The position numbers were made by a program, and so were the translations under genes. From positions 1 to 29,389 of IMG/VR virus record IMGVR_UViG_3300042502_000163: a stretch of DNA of 29,389 nucleotides, one strand, 5' to 3'. Shown here in pieces: positions 6,810 to 14,148 of this stretch (the first letter of the stretch is position 1; each line of letters starts with the position of its first letter). Under the pieces are notes generated by a model. That model was given only the letters and a program-made list of their open reading frames with translations, did no database searches and was not told where the DNA came from. The DNA comes from a virus.

Positions 6810-8129
6810 ATGAAATTATTCGGTTTTAACATTGGTAGTAGTAAAGCTATCGAATCAGTAGAAACAAGTGGCTATCAAGCCTTCTCTACACCATTTCTAA
6901 AAGTTGGTAGTGGGAATCTATCTTTGCCTTATGTAAACGGTAGACAACAAGTAAACGGTAGAATTAGATTTGGAGAGGATGACCTTTATCCGCAAATGAT
7001 TAACCAACTTTATTATACATCGCCTTTGCATTCGTCAATTGTTGACTTTAAAACTAACGCAACAATCGGTGGTGGTTATGACATCAAGATTAAAGACTTA
7101 AATGCAGTTGAAAAGGTAGATGTTTACGCCTTTGAAAAGCGACTAAGCCTAAAGAAATCTATAAACAAAATAACAAAAGACGTTATTCTACACAACCGAG
7201 TTTATTTTTACTTGAAATTTAACCAAAGTGGGGAACTTGTAAAGGTAAAACATATCGGAGCGGAGAAAGTGAGACGTGATAAGCTAGGAGAAAACTACTA
7301 TTTATGTGATGATTGGTACTCTCAAATCAATATTGTAACGATTAAACCATATCACAGAACGTGTAAAGACTTAGAACAGTTGTACGTTTGGGAAAATCTA
7401 CAAGTAGGACAAGATATTTACCCATTACCTAGCTACACAAGTGCATTTAATTGGGCTTTCTTAGATGGCGAAATGTCGTATTTGCAGAAGTCTAACATCT
7501 TAAATAGTATATTCCCTTCATTTGCTATGATGTTCCCTAAGAAGCCACAAAGCGAGGAAGAGAAAAGAGCGATTAAGGACACAATGGAACGTGCAAAGGG
7601 AGCGCACAATGCTGGTAAAGGCGTTGCATTCTTTGCTAACAATAAAGAAAGTCTACCAACAATAGAAAGCATACCAACTAATAACCTAGACAACGTCTTT
7701 CAGGTAACTACTGAGAGCATAGATTCTAAGATTTGTCAAGCACATACTATCGACCCAATCTTAATGGGTATTCGTGTAAGCGGTAAACTTGGAAGCGGTT
7801 CAGATATCAAACAAGCGTATATCATTTTTGAGAAAAATACGATTATTCCTTTGCGTGAAACAATTGCGGATATCGTAAACGACTTATTCGAGATTGCTAA
7901 AGTAAAAGCACGTGTCGAAATCAATAACTACCAAATAGTTAATGAGACAATCGTAGAAATCGAAGGAGATGCAAGTATGACATCTGATGCATTGAACGCT
8001 ATGTCTCCATTGGTAGCAAATAAAGTACTTGAATCAATGACAGACAACGAGATTCGTGCGCTTGCTTCATTACCTCCTGTTGAGGGTGGCGATTTAATTA
8101 AGTCTCAAACACCAACTCCTACGCTATGA
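6810..8129 (+). CDS. portal protein
   Basis: The 439 aa protein forms the dodecameric DNA gate of the head. The layout is typical of SPP1/PBSX-like portals: a wing region starting with FGEDDLYPQMINQLYYTSPLHSSIV (about 54-78), a mixed core, a helical stem region near SGSDIKQAYIIFEKNTIIPLRETI (about 330-353), and a C-terminal crown-like helix ending EIRALASLPPV. Length and order fit. It starts directly after the TAA of the small protein gene, and its end overlaps the next gene by four bases (ATGA), so the connector genes are probably translated in a coupled way. It is separated from the terminase by the whole tail-tip and capsid region, which is not the usual order. Confidence 0.85.
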   Translation: MKLFGFNIGSSKAIESVETSGYQAFSTPFLKVGSGNLSLPYVNGRQQVNGRIRFGEDDLYPQMINQLYYTSPLHSSIVDFKTNATIGGGYDIKIKDLNAVEKVDVYAFEKRLSLKKSINKITKDVILHNRVYFYLKFNQSGELVKVKHIGAEKVRRDKLGENYYLCDDWYSQINIVTIKPYHRTCKDLEQLYVWENLQVGQDIYPLPSYTSAFNWAFLDGEMSYLQKSNILNSIFPSFAMMFPKKPQSEEEKRAIKDTMERAKGAHNAGKGVAFFANNKESLPTIESIPTNNLDNVFQVTTESIDSKICQAHTIDPILMGIRVSGKLGSGSDIKQAYIIFEKNTIIPLRETIADIVNDLFEIAKVKARVEINNYQIVNETIVEIEGDASMTSDALNAMSPLVANKVLESMTDNEIRALASLPPVEGGDLIKSQTPTPTL

Positions 8130-8635
8130 TTTACTTCATTACAGAAACATACTTAAAAAGCCAAACACCGATAACGGCTAACGTAGATGTAAACGATGTT
8201 ACACCGTTTGTGCGTACTCAAACAGAGATGCGAATCCAACCAATTCTTGGAACGTATTTTTATAAGGATATACTAGCAAAGTACAACGCTCAAACGTTGA
8301 CCGCTGACGAGGAGATACTAGTTAGTTACATTCAACCCGTAGTTGCTTGGCGAAGTGCAGAAGATGCGGTCTTTGGTCTAAGTTACCAACTTAAAAACAA
8401 AGGACTTCAAACTCAATTTGGAGATAACTCAAATTCGGTATCTATTCAAGAAGTAAACTTCGGACAAGACCATTACGCACAAAAGGCTAGTTTCTACGAA
8501 GCACGTTTATCTAATTATTTACGAGATAATAGAACGTTGTTTCCTGAGTTTATAAGTGAGTTGAATAGAGATAGTGATTTGCGACCGTTACGAACTTTAG
8601 ATAGTGGTTATACTGATTCAATAATTTTTTTCTAA
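8126..8635 (+). CDS. DUF6712-like head-tail adaptor protein
   Basis: The 169 aa helical protein resembles a group common in Bacteroidota phages (DUF6712 as I recall it). It has an N-terminal YFITETYLKSQTPI part, then RTQTEMRIQPILGTYFYKDIL and SYIQPVVAWRSAEDAV helices, and a C-terminal YEARLSNYLRDNRTLFPEF helix. The role fits a gp6-type adaptor ring below the portal, as the gene lies between portal and tail terminator. It overlaps both neighbours (four bases with the portal gene, one with the next gene). Family recognition is from memory of sequence patterns; the adaptor role is inferred. Confidence 0.65.
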   Translation: MIYFITETYLKSQTPITANVDVNDVTPFVRTQTEMRIQPILGTYFYKDILAKYNAQTLTADEEILVSYIQPVVAWRSAEDAVFGLSYQLKNKGLQTQFGDNSNSVSIQEVNFGQDHYAQKASFYEARLSNYLRDNRTLFPEFISELNRDSDLRPLRTLDSGYTDSIIFF

Positions 8636-9267
8636 TGACTAGCTACAAAGGACTATTAAATAAGATTGAAGCGTTTTGTAACGCTCACTTGCAGATTAAG
8701 AAGTATGGTGGCGAGTTTAAAGAACAGATGCCTAACTTTAGTACTGAGAATGAAAAATATCCTATTGTTTACATAGTTCCTACAAGTGATATAAGCGACT
8801 TAAATACTAATCAATTTACACTTGATATTTATTGCGTTGACATTATACAAAAAGACCGAGCAAATATTAACACAATTATAAGCGATTGTAACTTAATTCT
8901 AAACGACCTTTACTTATACTTTCTAGATGGCAATGATTTAACTATTGATGTAATCGGAGCAAGTAACGGAAGCCCTTTAAACAACTTCGACTTAGATTAT
9001 TCTGCTGGGTGGGTAAAGTCAATAACGTTTGAAGTACAAGCGTATAGTGTTTGTGCTATTCCGATGAATCCAATAAGCCCGAATCCTCCTGTAGTTTGTG
9101 ATGATGCAACGGTAAGAAATTCAGATAGTACATATTTAGAAACGGTATCAAGTGGTGGTACATTGGTACTACCTGACACAACCTATAATTTTATAGTGAA
9201 CGGAGTTACAACGAGCGTAACAGTACCAAGTTTAAACGATGAAACATTTAACATAGTATGGCAATAA
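8635..9267 (+). CDS. tail terminator-like protein with an extra C-terminal beta domain
   Basis: In this 210 aa protein residues 1-140 resemble tail terminator or tail completion proteins: an N-terminal helix, KYPIVYIVPTS and FTLDIYCVDIIQKDR strands, a long helix near 82-100, and a strand near WVKSITFEVQAYSVC. After a proline-rich linker (about 143-152) comes a short beta-rich part starting DDATVRNSDSTYLETVSSGG. Such a part is frequent in structural proteins of Bacteroidota phages and may be a decoration or fibre-anchoring module. The ATG overlaps the previous stop by one base; the end overlaps the fibre gene by ten bases. Confidence 0.6.
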   Translation: MTSYKGLLNKIEAFCNAHLQIKKYGGEFKEQMPNFSTENEKYPIVYIVPTSDISDLNTNQFTLDIYCVDIIQKDRANINTIISDCNLILNDLYLYFLDGNDLTIDVIGASNGSPLNNFDLDYSAGWVKSITFEVQAYSVCAIPMNPISPNPPVVCDDATVRNSDSTYLETVSSGGTLVLPDTTYNFIVNGVTTSVTVPSLNDETFNIVWQ

Positions 9268-10355
9268 TAGATATAAATATTCCGATTGAAGATGCCGTTA
9301 CAGATGGCAGTTTAAACCCAGTAACAAGCAACGCAGTATTTGACGCTTTGGCAGCTTTACCTTCAGGTACAGTAACTTCAGTAGGCTTGACTATGCCGAG
9401 CGCATTTACAGTCGCAAATAGTCCAATAACATCGAGCGGAGATATAGCTGTAACGGGTGCGGGTGTAGCAAGTCAATATGTAAGAGGTGATGGCTCTTTA
9501 GCTAACTTTCCAACGTCAAGTGGTGGTGGTGCATCTGTTAGTTATTACTTGAATGGCTCAGTAAGTCAAGGTACATTCGGAGGTGTAGCTATGCGTGAAA
9601 TAAATAAAGTTCCAATCATCGGAGCGGGTACGGATTTCACTATTTCATCAAACGGATATATTCAGTCTTTTATCACAGATGCGAATGACCCTAATCAGTT
9701 AGAGATACCAGCGGGAAATTGGAATTTTGAAACATATTTTTCTGCATCATCTAGTGGTGGGAATCCATCATTTTATATTGAGTTGTATAAATGGGATGGT
9801 GCTACCTTATCTTTAATTGCTAGTAATTCAATTAATCCTGAAATCATAACGGGAGGGACTGCGACTGATTTGTATATTAGTGCTTTAGCAGTACCGCAAA
9901 CTAATTTGGCATTAACTGATAGATTAGCTATTAGAATCTATGTAACTACAAGTGGTAGAACTATTAAACTACATACTGAAAACAGTAACTTAAGCCAAGT
10001 TATTACAACTTTTTCGAGTGGTATTTCTTCGATTAATGGACTTACAAAACAAACACAATATTTGGCTTTAGGTCAATCAGGAAGTGTTATAAATTGGTCA
10101 TCTGTTACCGATACGCATACATTAAACATTCCTATAAAATACACTATTGAACTTGTAAACGCGCTAACAGTTGATTTTTACGCGCCTTACAACTTATCAA
10201 TAGGTTCGATTACAAACATTTTAAACGCTCCAACGATAACAATTCAGGACGACGGAGTGGCGTATACACTAGGTGGTACAATAGCGGCTGGAAGCAAAAT
10301 AACGGTAACGGCTTCAATTGCTTCAGTAGTAACTTTGAATGTAACTAGATTATGA
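9258..10355 (+). CDS. tail fibre/receptor-binding-like protein
   Basis: The 365 aa protein is rich in Ser, Thr, Gly and Asn with few charges, as in fibres. An N-terminal part with DGSLNPVTSNAVFDAL (about 16-31) is a known-type repeat in fibre proteins. SGTVTSVGLTMPSAFTVA (about 36-53) and YVRGDGSLANFP (about 74-85) are common in trimeric tail fibres. The central part (about 100-250) is beta-rich with a jelly-roll-like look (NWNFETYFSASSSGGNPSFYIELY). A final part around 275-365 is also beta-rich. It probably sits at the tail or head surface and binds the host. Assignment as tail rather than head fibre is uncertain. Confidence 0.7.
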   Translation: MAIIDINIPIEDAVTDGSLNPVTSNAVFDALAALPSGTVTSVGLTMPSAFTVANSPITSSGDIAVTGAGVASQYVRGDGSLANFPTSSGGGASVSYYLNGSVSQGTFGGVAMREINKVPIIGAGTDFTISSNGYIQSFITDANDPNQLEIPAGNWNFETYFSASSSGGNPSFYIELYKWDGATLSLIASNSINPEIITGGTATDLYISALAVPQTNLALTDRLAIRIYVTTSGRTIKLHTENSNLSQVITTFSSGISSINGLTKQTQYLALGQSGSVINWSSVTDTHTLNIPIKYTIELVNALTVDFYAPYNLSIGSITNILNAPTITIQDDGVAYTLGGTIAAGSKITVTASIASVVTLNVTRL

Positions 10356-10954
10356 TAAACGATTTATACATAAAAGCAACTGCTCCAGCATCTTCTGCAC
10401 CCGTTGGAGCAAAGGTTTTAAAAACGGGTCAAACGGTATCAAATGCTACTTATGACGATGGAGATTTGGAGCGTGGTAGATTAGCTAGCTTTCTTACTTT
10501 AGCTTCAAATAATCCGTTTGGAAATACAAATAGGTTTACTGATAAACTAGGTGGACAAACATACACTAATAGTGTTGCATATGATTGGTCTACATTTGAT
10601 GGAACATCGGTTTCAGCTTATTACTACGGAGATGCTAATACACGAACTTGGGCTACTCAACTTTCTCAGTATGCTACAAGTACAATTGATGGTTTAAACG
10701 GATGGTTTTTGTTTAACATTCATGAAGCGATGTCATTAATGAATTTTAGTTATCCTAGCACGTTTCTTTATGGCTACGCTCCTTTTTCTTTAACTAGAAG
10801 ATATATGTTTGTAAGCACAAACGTTACAGGATTGCTAGGTTTAGCAACCGATACAGGACCTGGAAGTCCACCATTTACATCTGTAAATAAAACTAATGCA
10901 CTTTGGGGAATTTGGACTAGAGTATGTACAGTTTCAGGCACTACAATAACATAA
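10352..10954 (+). CDS. DUF1566/lectin-like surface protein
   Basis: The 200 aa protein begins with a short tail-attachment-like part, then TGQTVSNATYDDGDLERGR, NPFGNTNRFTDKLGGQTY and YDWSTFDGTSVSAYYYG. It later has an STIDGLNGWFLFNIHEAMSLMN segment. These fit the DUF1566/Lcl type domain with a C-type-lectin-like fold seen in Bacteroidota phages, where the GW-x-L-P-N-x-E part is central. Here it reads GWFLFNIHEA, a changed version. It overlaps the fibre gene by four bases, so the two are probably partners in adsorption. No reverse transcriptase or template repeat was seen, so it is not evidently a diversity-generating target. Confidence 0.6.
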   Translation: MINDLYIKATAPASSAPVGAKVLKTGQTVSNATYDDGDLERGRLASFLTLASNNPFGNTNRFTDKLGGQTYTNSVAYDWSTFDGTSVSAYYYGDANTRTWATQLSQYATSTIDGLNGWFLFNIHEAMSLMNFSYPSTFLYGYAPFSLTRRYMFVSTNVTGLLGLATDTGPGSPPFTSVNKTNALWGIWTRVCTVSGTTIT

Positions 10955-10958
10955 AAAT

Positions 10959-11180
10959 ATGACAATTAAACTAGAAAACTTCTCCGCTACAATAGATGTT
11001 GAAAGCGTTGAGATAACAAGCGTAACGGATAACGTAAAAGCAAAGACTGCAAGCGTTAACATAGTAATCAATAACAACTACGGAACTACATTAGATGGTT
11101 TCACTTATGTTACAACTTGGGAAGATAGCGAGGTTTTGACATGGGCTAACAATGAACTGAATAAATACGTAATCAAATGA
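10959..11180 (+). CDS. small conserved-looking phage protein, function unknown
   Basis: The 73 aa protein starts MTIKLENFSATIDVESVEI and has three or four amphipathic beta strands, then a short tryptophan-containing end (TWEDSEVLTWANNELNKY). There is no signal or membrane segment. It lies between the adsorption genes and the lysis genes. I recall similar short proteins at this place in related phages but no known role. A small structural or accessory protein is possible. Confidence 0.6.
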   Translation: MTIKLENFSATIDVESVEITSVTDNVKAKTASVNIVINNNYGTTLDGFTYVTTWEDSEVLTWANNELNKYVIK

Positions 11181-11404
11181 ATTTAGAAACCACTCTAAAA
11201 GGCATTAAAGATTACGGTATAACGGGCGTCTTAGTTGCGTGGCTATTTATTACAAATAATCGTTTGTCAATCGTAGAAAATAAACTTTTTGATTGTTACA
11301 TGACGAAGCACTCAAGTATAAAAACTACGGAAAACGTTTACATGATGCCTGAGTTGATTGCTATTATACCAAGTAACCCTGTAGGAAAGATTGAAAGTGT
11401 TTAA
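11177..11404 (+). CDS. small membrane protein, holin/antiholin candidate
   Basis: The 75 aa protein has one predicted membrane helix at about residues 13-27 (YGITGVLVAWLFIT), then a charged part with a Cys (FDCYM). Single-helix proteins of the form AWLFxTNNRLxxVE directly before lysis genes are common in Bacteroidota phages. They are candidates for holin-like or holin-modulating proteins. It overlaps its upstream neighbour by four bases and its downstream neighbour by 14 bases. The lysis role is inferred from position only. Confidence 0.55.
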   Translation: MNLETTLKGIKDYGITGVLVAWLFITNNRLSIVENKLFDCYMTKHSSIKTTENVYMMPELIAIIPSNPVGKIESV

Positions 11405-11612
11405 AGAAATAGTTAACGATACTTTAAAGCGTAACGGCAAATGGAGTAGAACGTCTTTAACGATGCTCTCATCTTGGTTCATTGCTTTAGTTATGGCTAT
11501 CTTAGATTTTTGTTTTAACGGTCTTAGGTTCGATGTATGGCTAGGTTTAATAAGCGTTTCAATCGGTAGCAAGATAAGTGATTCACTTAGTAAAAAATTA
11601 CACAATGAATAG
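11391..11612 (+). CDS. probable holin, non-ATG start
   Basis: The protein (73 aa from TTG at 11391, 71 aa from GTG at 11397) has two hydrophobic stretches, about residues 25-43 (LSSWFIALVMAILDFCF) and 48-62 (DVWLGLISVSIGS), and a charged Lys-rich end. Two-helix proteins of this size beside an endolysin are typical holins, which open the inner membrane for the lysin. No ATG is available before the first membrane segment, so a TTG or GTG start is needed. It overlaps the previous gene by 14 bases and the spanin gene by eight. Confidence 0.55.
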   Translation: MKVFKEIVNDTLKRNGKWSRTSLTMLSSWFIALVMAILDFCFNGLRFDVWLGLISVSIGSKISDSLSKKLHNE

Positions 11613-12048
11613 AGAGAATAGAGAATTTAGATTTTTAATAATTGTTGCTTTGCTTTGTGCTTTTTGGATAGGCTTCTTATCTAGTTGTTCAGCTAATTAT
11701 CACATGGCTAAGTTTATTAAAAAAGGTGGTATTATAAAAAACGATACTACTTTAATAACGGTAAACGATACTATTAGAATAAACGGCAAAGATTCGGTAA
11801 TTGTTAGAACAGTTCAAGCGGTTTGCCCTGAGATGAAATCCCCAAAAACACGCTATGAAACGAGAATAGAATATCGATACAAAACGAAAGTAGAAAAGGC
11901 TCAAGTAAAGTGGCGTACTAAGTACCAAACAAAGTACATTAAACAACAAAAAAAGATTGAAACAAAGAACAACAAAACGTTAAATTTGCTTTTGATTGTG
12001 TTGGGTCTTATAACATTGACTATATTAGCCTTCAAATTTTCTAAATAA
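11605..12048 (+). CDS. probable unimolecular spanin (lipoprotein with C-terminal membrane helix)
   Basis: The 147 aa protein has an N-terminal hydrophobic signal at about 10-25 ending in a lipobox LSSC with Cys28, so it is probably an outer-membrane lipoprotein. Residues about 40-72 are beta-rich (TTLITVNDTIRING, SVIVRTVQAV). Residues 80-122 are very basic, with many Tyr, Lys and Arg. A clear membrane helix at about 126-143 lies at the end, with a short basic tail. A lipoprotein anchor plus a C-terminal inner-membrane helix is the plan of unimolecular spanins such as T1 gp11, which fuse the two membranes. It lies directly before the endolysin gene. The ATG at 11605 is preferred over a GTG at 11578 because it gives a good signal peptide. 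Confidence 0.65.
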   Translation: MNRENREFRFLIIVALLCAFWIGFLSSCSANYHMAKFIKKGGIIKNDTTLITVNDTIRINGKDSVIVRTVQAVCPEMKSPKTRYETRIEYRYKTKVEKAQVKWRTKYQTKYIKQQKKIETKNNKTLNLLLIVLGLITLTILAFKFSK

Positions 12049-12054
12049 ACGTAA

Positions 12055-12624
12055 ATGAACTTAGAAACGTATATCAAATTCACAAAGAAGTGGGAAGGTG
12101 GACTATCAAGAGACACTTCGGATTCAGCTAGTAAATATCCTTGTCCTAAAGCATACAAAGGAATAAGCGGATATCACACAAACATGGGAATAACATACCG
12201 AGTTTGGGAAACAGTATTCGGAAAGAATAACGATGTCAGATTCTTTGAGATGTCAAACGAAGATTGGTTCAAAGTGTTTAAAACTTTGTATTGGGATAGC
12301 GTAAAAGGAGACGATTACGAATGTTTCTCTATTGCGGTAATAGTAACAGGCATGGCGTGGGGTTCGGGCGCACACAGAGCAAGTATAACACTACAACAAG
12401 CGATTAATAACTGCGGTGGAGATGTTGCAGTAGATGGTAAAATCGGAATGAAGACCGTAGCAGGTGCAAACGCTATTAACGACCTTCAATTATTCAACGA
12501 ATTGATACGATTAAGAAAGCAATTCTTTTTAGCTATTTCAGAACCTGGAAGTAAGAACGCAAAGTTTAGAAACGGATGGTTAAATCGTTTAGTTGATTAC
12601 GAAAAGACTTTTAGACCTTTTTAA
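12055..12624 (+). CDS. endolysin, GH108-type N-acetylmuramidase with PG-binding part
   Basis: The 189 aa protein starts with FTKKWEGGLSRD; Glu14 in the WEGG motif is the expected catalytic acid of the glycoside hydrolase 108 (TtsA-like) family, which cleaves the glycan strands of peptidoglycan. YKGISGYHTNMGITYRVW at about 35-51 is the second family part, where the G(x)TxxGIT-like segment is usual. The C-terminal half (about 95-185) has the helical PG-binding type 3 form, with LQQAINNCGGDVAVDGKIG and FRNGWLNRLVDYEK. There is no signal peptide, so it should need the holin. The length is normal. It follows the spanin gene by six bases. Confidence 0.85.
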   Translation: MNLETYIKFTKKWEGGLSRDTSDSASKYPCPKAYKGISGYHTNMGITYRVWETVFGKNNDVRFFEMSNEDWFKVFKTLYWDSVKGDDYECFSIAVIVTGMAWGSGAHRASITLQQAINNCGGDVAVDGKIGMKTVAGANAINDLQLFNELIRLRKQFFLAISEPGSKNAKFRNGWLNRLVDYEKTFRPF

Positions 12625-12637
12625 CGAAGGTTTTTTT
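12615..12637 (+). terminator. weak terminator at the end of the endolysin gene
   Basis: ACCTT (12615-12619) pairs with AAGGT (12627-12631), leading into eight T. The stop codon lies in the loop. With only five pairs it is probably partial and may let some transcripts into the phosphoesterase gene. Confidence 0.55.
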
Positions 12638-12656
12638 ATTTACCTAAATATTGATT

Positions 12657-13691
12657 ATGAAAAAGAGTAACCGCTTTAGATTAAAAGTTGATGAGATTGA
12701 AGTATTAAATCAATACAGAGCAATTAAAACAGCATCAGATGAAATAGGAATAGATGACAAAGATGTTAAACATGGTTGGTTAAAATCAAAAGACGCTTCA
12801 CTATTCTTTAAGAATCCAAACTTTAAAACAGAAGAAGCACAACAATACGAACTTCTTAGAAACGAACTACTAGAACAAGTTAAAAGCTATTCTCCTAAAT
12901 ATCCAACTTTAAAACGTTCAAATAATTCAGAAGGACATTTACTTATTGTAGACCCTGCTGATATTCATATTGGTAAACTTTGCACCGCATTTGAAACAGG
13001 CGAAGAATATAATCAACAAATTGCAGTTCAACGTGTTTTAGAAGGAGTTGAAGGAATTATACAAAAGTCTAGTGGTTGGAATATAGACCAAGTAATATTT
13101 GTTGCTGGTAACGATGTTCTACATACTGATACACCAAGACGAACTACTACAAGCGGAACGTTTCAAGATACCGATGGAATGTGGTACGAGAATTTCATGA
13201 TAGCTACTAAACTATACATTCAAGTTATTGAGCGTTTAATGACTATTGCAGATGTACACGTTATGTATGACCCAAGCAACCACGATTACACAAACGGATT
13301 CTTTTTAGCTCAAGTTATTAAAGCTCATTTTAGCCAATCTAAAAACATTACTTTTGATGTGAGTATTTCGCATCGTAAATATTTTGTTTATGGCTTAAAT
13401 CTAATCGGAACAACTCATGGAGATGGAGCAAAGGCACAAGACTTGCCGATGCTTATGGCTCAGGAGTCTGAACATTGGGGAACAACTAAGCACCGTTATT
13501 GGTATACTAAGCACTTACACCATAAAGTAAGTAAAGATTATCATGGTGTTTGCGTTGAAACGTTAAGAAGTCCTAGTGGTACTGATAGCTGGCATCATCG
13601 AAACGGCTACCAACACGCACAAAAAGCTATTGAAGGATTTATACATTCTAAACAATTCGGTCAAATTGCTAGATTAACTCACATCTTTTAG
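12657..13691 (+). CDS. calcineurin-like metallophosphoesterase family protein
   Basis: In the 344 aa protein the metal-binding parts of the calcineurin-like fold appear in order: Asp102-x-His104 (DPADIHIG), Gly151-Asn152-Asp153 (VAGNDVLHTD), Asn208-His209-Asp210, His254-Gly255, and His286-x-His288 (KHLHH). It could therefore be a phosphodiesterase, nuclease or nucleotide hydrolase. Residues 1-90 form a separate basic helical part of unknown role that might bind DNA. The start is ATG 12657; a TTG six bases upstream is less likely. It is the last gene of the late region, before a strong terminator. Similar proteins occur in Bacteroidota phages; the substrate is unknown. Confidence 0.75.
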   Translation: MKKSNRFRLKVDEIEVLNQYRAIKTASDEIGIDDKDVKHGWLKSKDASLFFKNPNFKTEEAQQYELLRNELLEQVKSYSPKYPTLKRSNNSEGHLLIVDPADIHIGKLCTAFETGEEYNQQIAVQRVLEGVEGIIQKSSGWNIDQVIFVAGNDVLHTDTPRRTTTSGTFQDTDGMWYENFMIATKLYIQVIERLMTIADVHVMYDPSNHDYTNGFFLAQVIKAHFSQSKNITFDVSISHRKYFVYGLNLIGTTHGDGAKAQDLPMLMAQESEHWGTTKHRYWYTKHLHHKVSKDYHGVCVETLRSPSGTDSWHHRNGYQHAQKAIEGFIHSKQFGQIARLTHIF

Positions 13692-13699
13692 TATATTTG
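13666..13699 (+). promoter_or_regulatory. possible Bacteroidota-type promoter for a short transcript
   Basis: TATATTTG at 13692-13699 is a perfect -7 element. TTG at 13666-13668 is a possible but rather distant -33 part (23 bases). A transcript starting near 13703 would meet the terminator at 13737 after about 60 bases, so it may make a short RNA. Confidence 0.45.
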
Positions 13700-13736
13700 C
13701 ATTGATTCATAGTTCAAATTTTGTTTTGTTTAGGTT

Positions 13737-13763
13737 AAACCCTCGCTTCGGTGGGGGTTTTTT
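13737..13763 (+). terminator. strong terminator with UUCG tetraloop
   Basis: The stem 13737-13746 with 13751-13760 includes two G-U pairs and is closed by a C(UUCG)G tetraloop. A run of six T starts at 13758. It separates the late region from the early region. Confidence 0.9.
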
Positions 13764-13770
13764 AGTTTTA

Positions 13771-13818
13771 TCTACGTAGTTCTACGTATATTCTTCTACG
13801 TAGTTTTACGTAATTTTA
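13771..13818. repeat. two tandem 24-base repeats with four TACGTA palindromes (operator or iteron candidate)
   Basis: The unit at 13771-13794 recurs at 13795-13818 with 19 of 24 bases the same; the first 11 are identical. Each unit holds two TACGTA palindromes ten bases apart (13773, 13783; 13797, 13807), so the sites lie on one face of the helix. The block sits about 30 bases upstream of the early promoter at 13849-13878. It may bind a dimeric repressor or activator, or serve as an origin-type iteron set. Confidence 0.6.
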
Positions 13819-13848
13819 CTCTAATTTGCATTTTTATTAACTAAATTG

Positions 13849-13878
13849 TTTGTAAGTTAAATAATTGTAGTATGTTTG
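13849..13878 (+). promoter_or_regulatory. early promoter, Bacteroidota type
   Basis: TTTG at 13849-13852, an 18-base spacer and TATGTTTG at 13871-13878 match the Bacteroidota -33/-7 pattern. The leader has three AAAAC-type repeats just before the ATG at 13912 and no Shine-Dalgarno box. It probably starts the 13912-15994 gene run. Confidence 0.7.
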
Positions 13879-13911
13879 TAAGGTCAATAAGGCAAAACAA
13901 AACAAAACAAT

Positions 13912-14148
13912 ATGAAAAACACAGTAATTGAACTACAAGAAAAGGCTAACAACTTACTAGAGTTAGCGGAGCAAATGGATTCACGCATCAAATGGTTAAA
14001 AGAAGATGCTTCAAGTGAGTACTTTCATTTAACAAGTCAAGAGTATAAAGACAAAAGAAACAATACAATAGACACGTGCGAGCGTGGGAGTAAAAGACTT
14101 TGGTCTGCTTATCTTCAAGTATTAACACAAATTAAATTAGAGTTATGA
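13912..14148 (+). CDS. small early protein, coiled coil, function unknown
   Basis: A 78 aa, highly charged helical protein with heptad-like leucines in its first 25 residues (LQEKANNLLELAEQMD), so a coiled-coil dimer is likely. There is no signal, membrane or metal motif. It is the first gene after the early promoter and operator-like repeats, the usual place for host-takeover or regulatory proteins. It overlaps the next gene by four bases. No family is recognised. Confidence 0.65.
   Translation: MKNTVIELQEKANNLLELAEQMDSRIKWLKEDASSEYFHLTSQEYKDKRNNTIDTCERGSKRLWSAYLQVLTQIKLEL

Noticed and set aside
10352-10954. Possible diversity-generating retroelement target
   Set aside because: No reverse transcriptase and no template-repeat copy of the 3' end was seen in the window.
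11981-11988. TAAATTTG inside the spanin gene as a promoter
   Set aside because: It matches TAnnTTTG, but such matches are expected many times by chance in A+T-rich DNA, and it lies inside a gene without a gap or a new start nearby.
13692-13911. tRNA or CRISPR in the longest non-coding gap
   Set aside because: No cloverleaf or spaced repeats; the gap is explained by promoter, terminator, TACGTA repeats and a second promoter.
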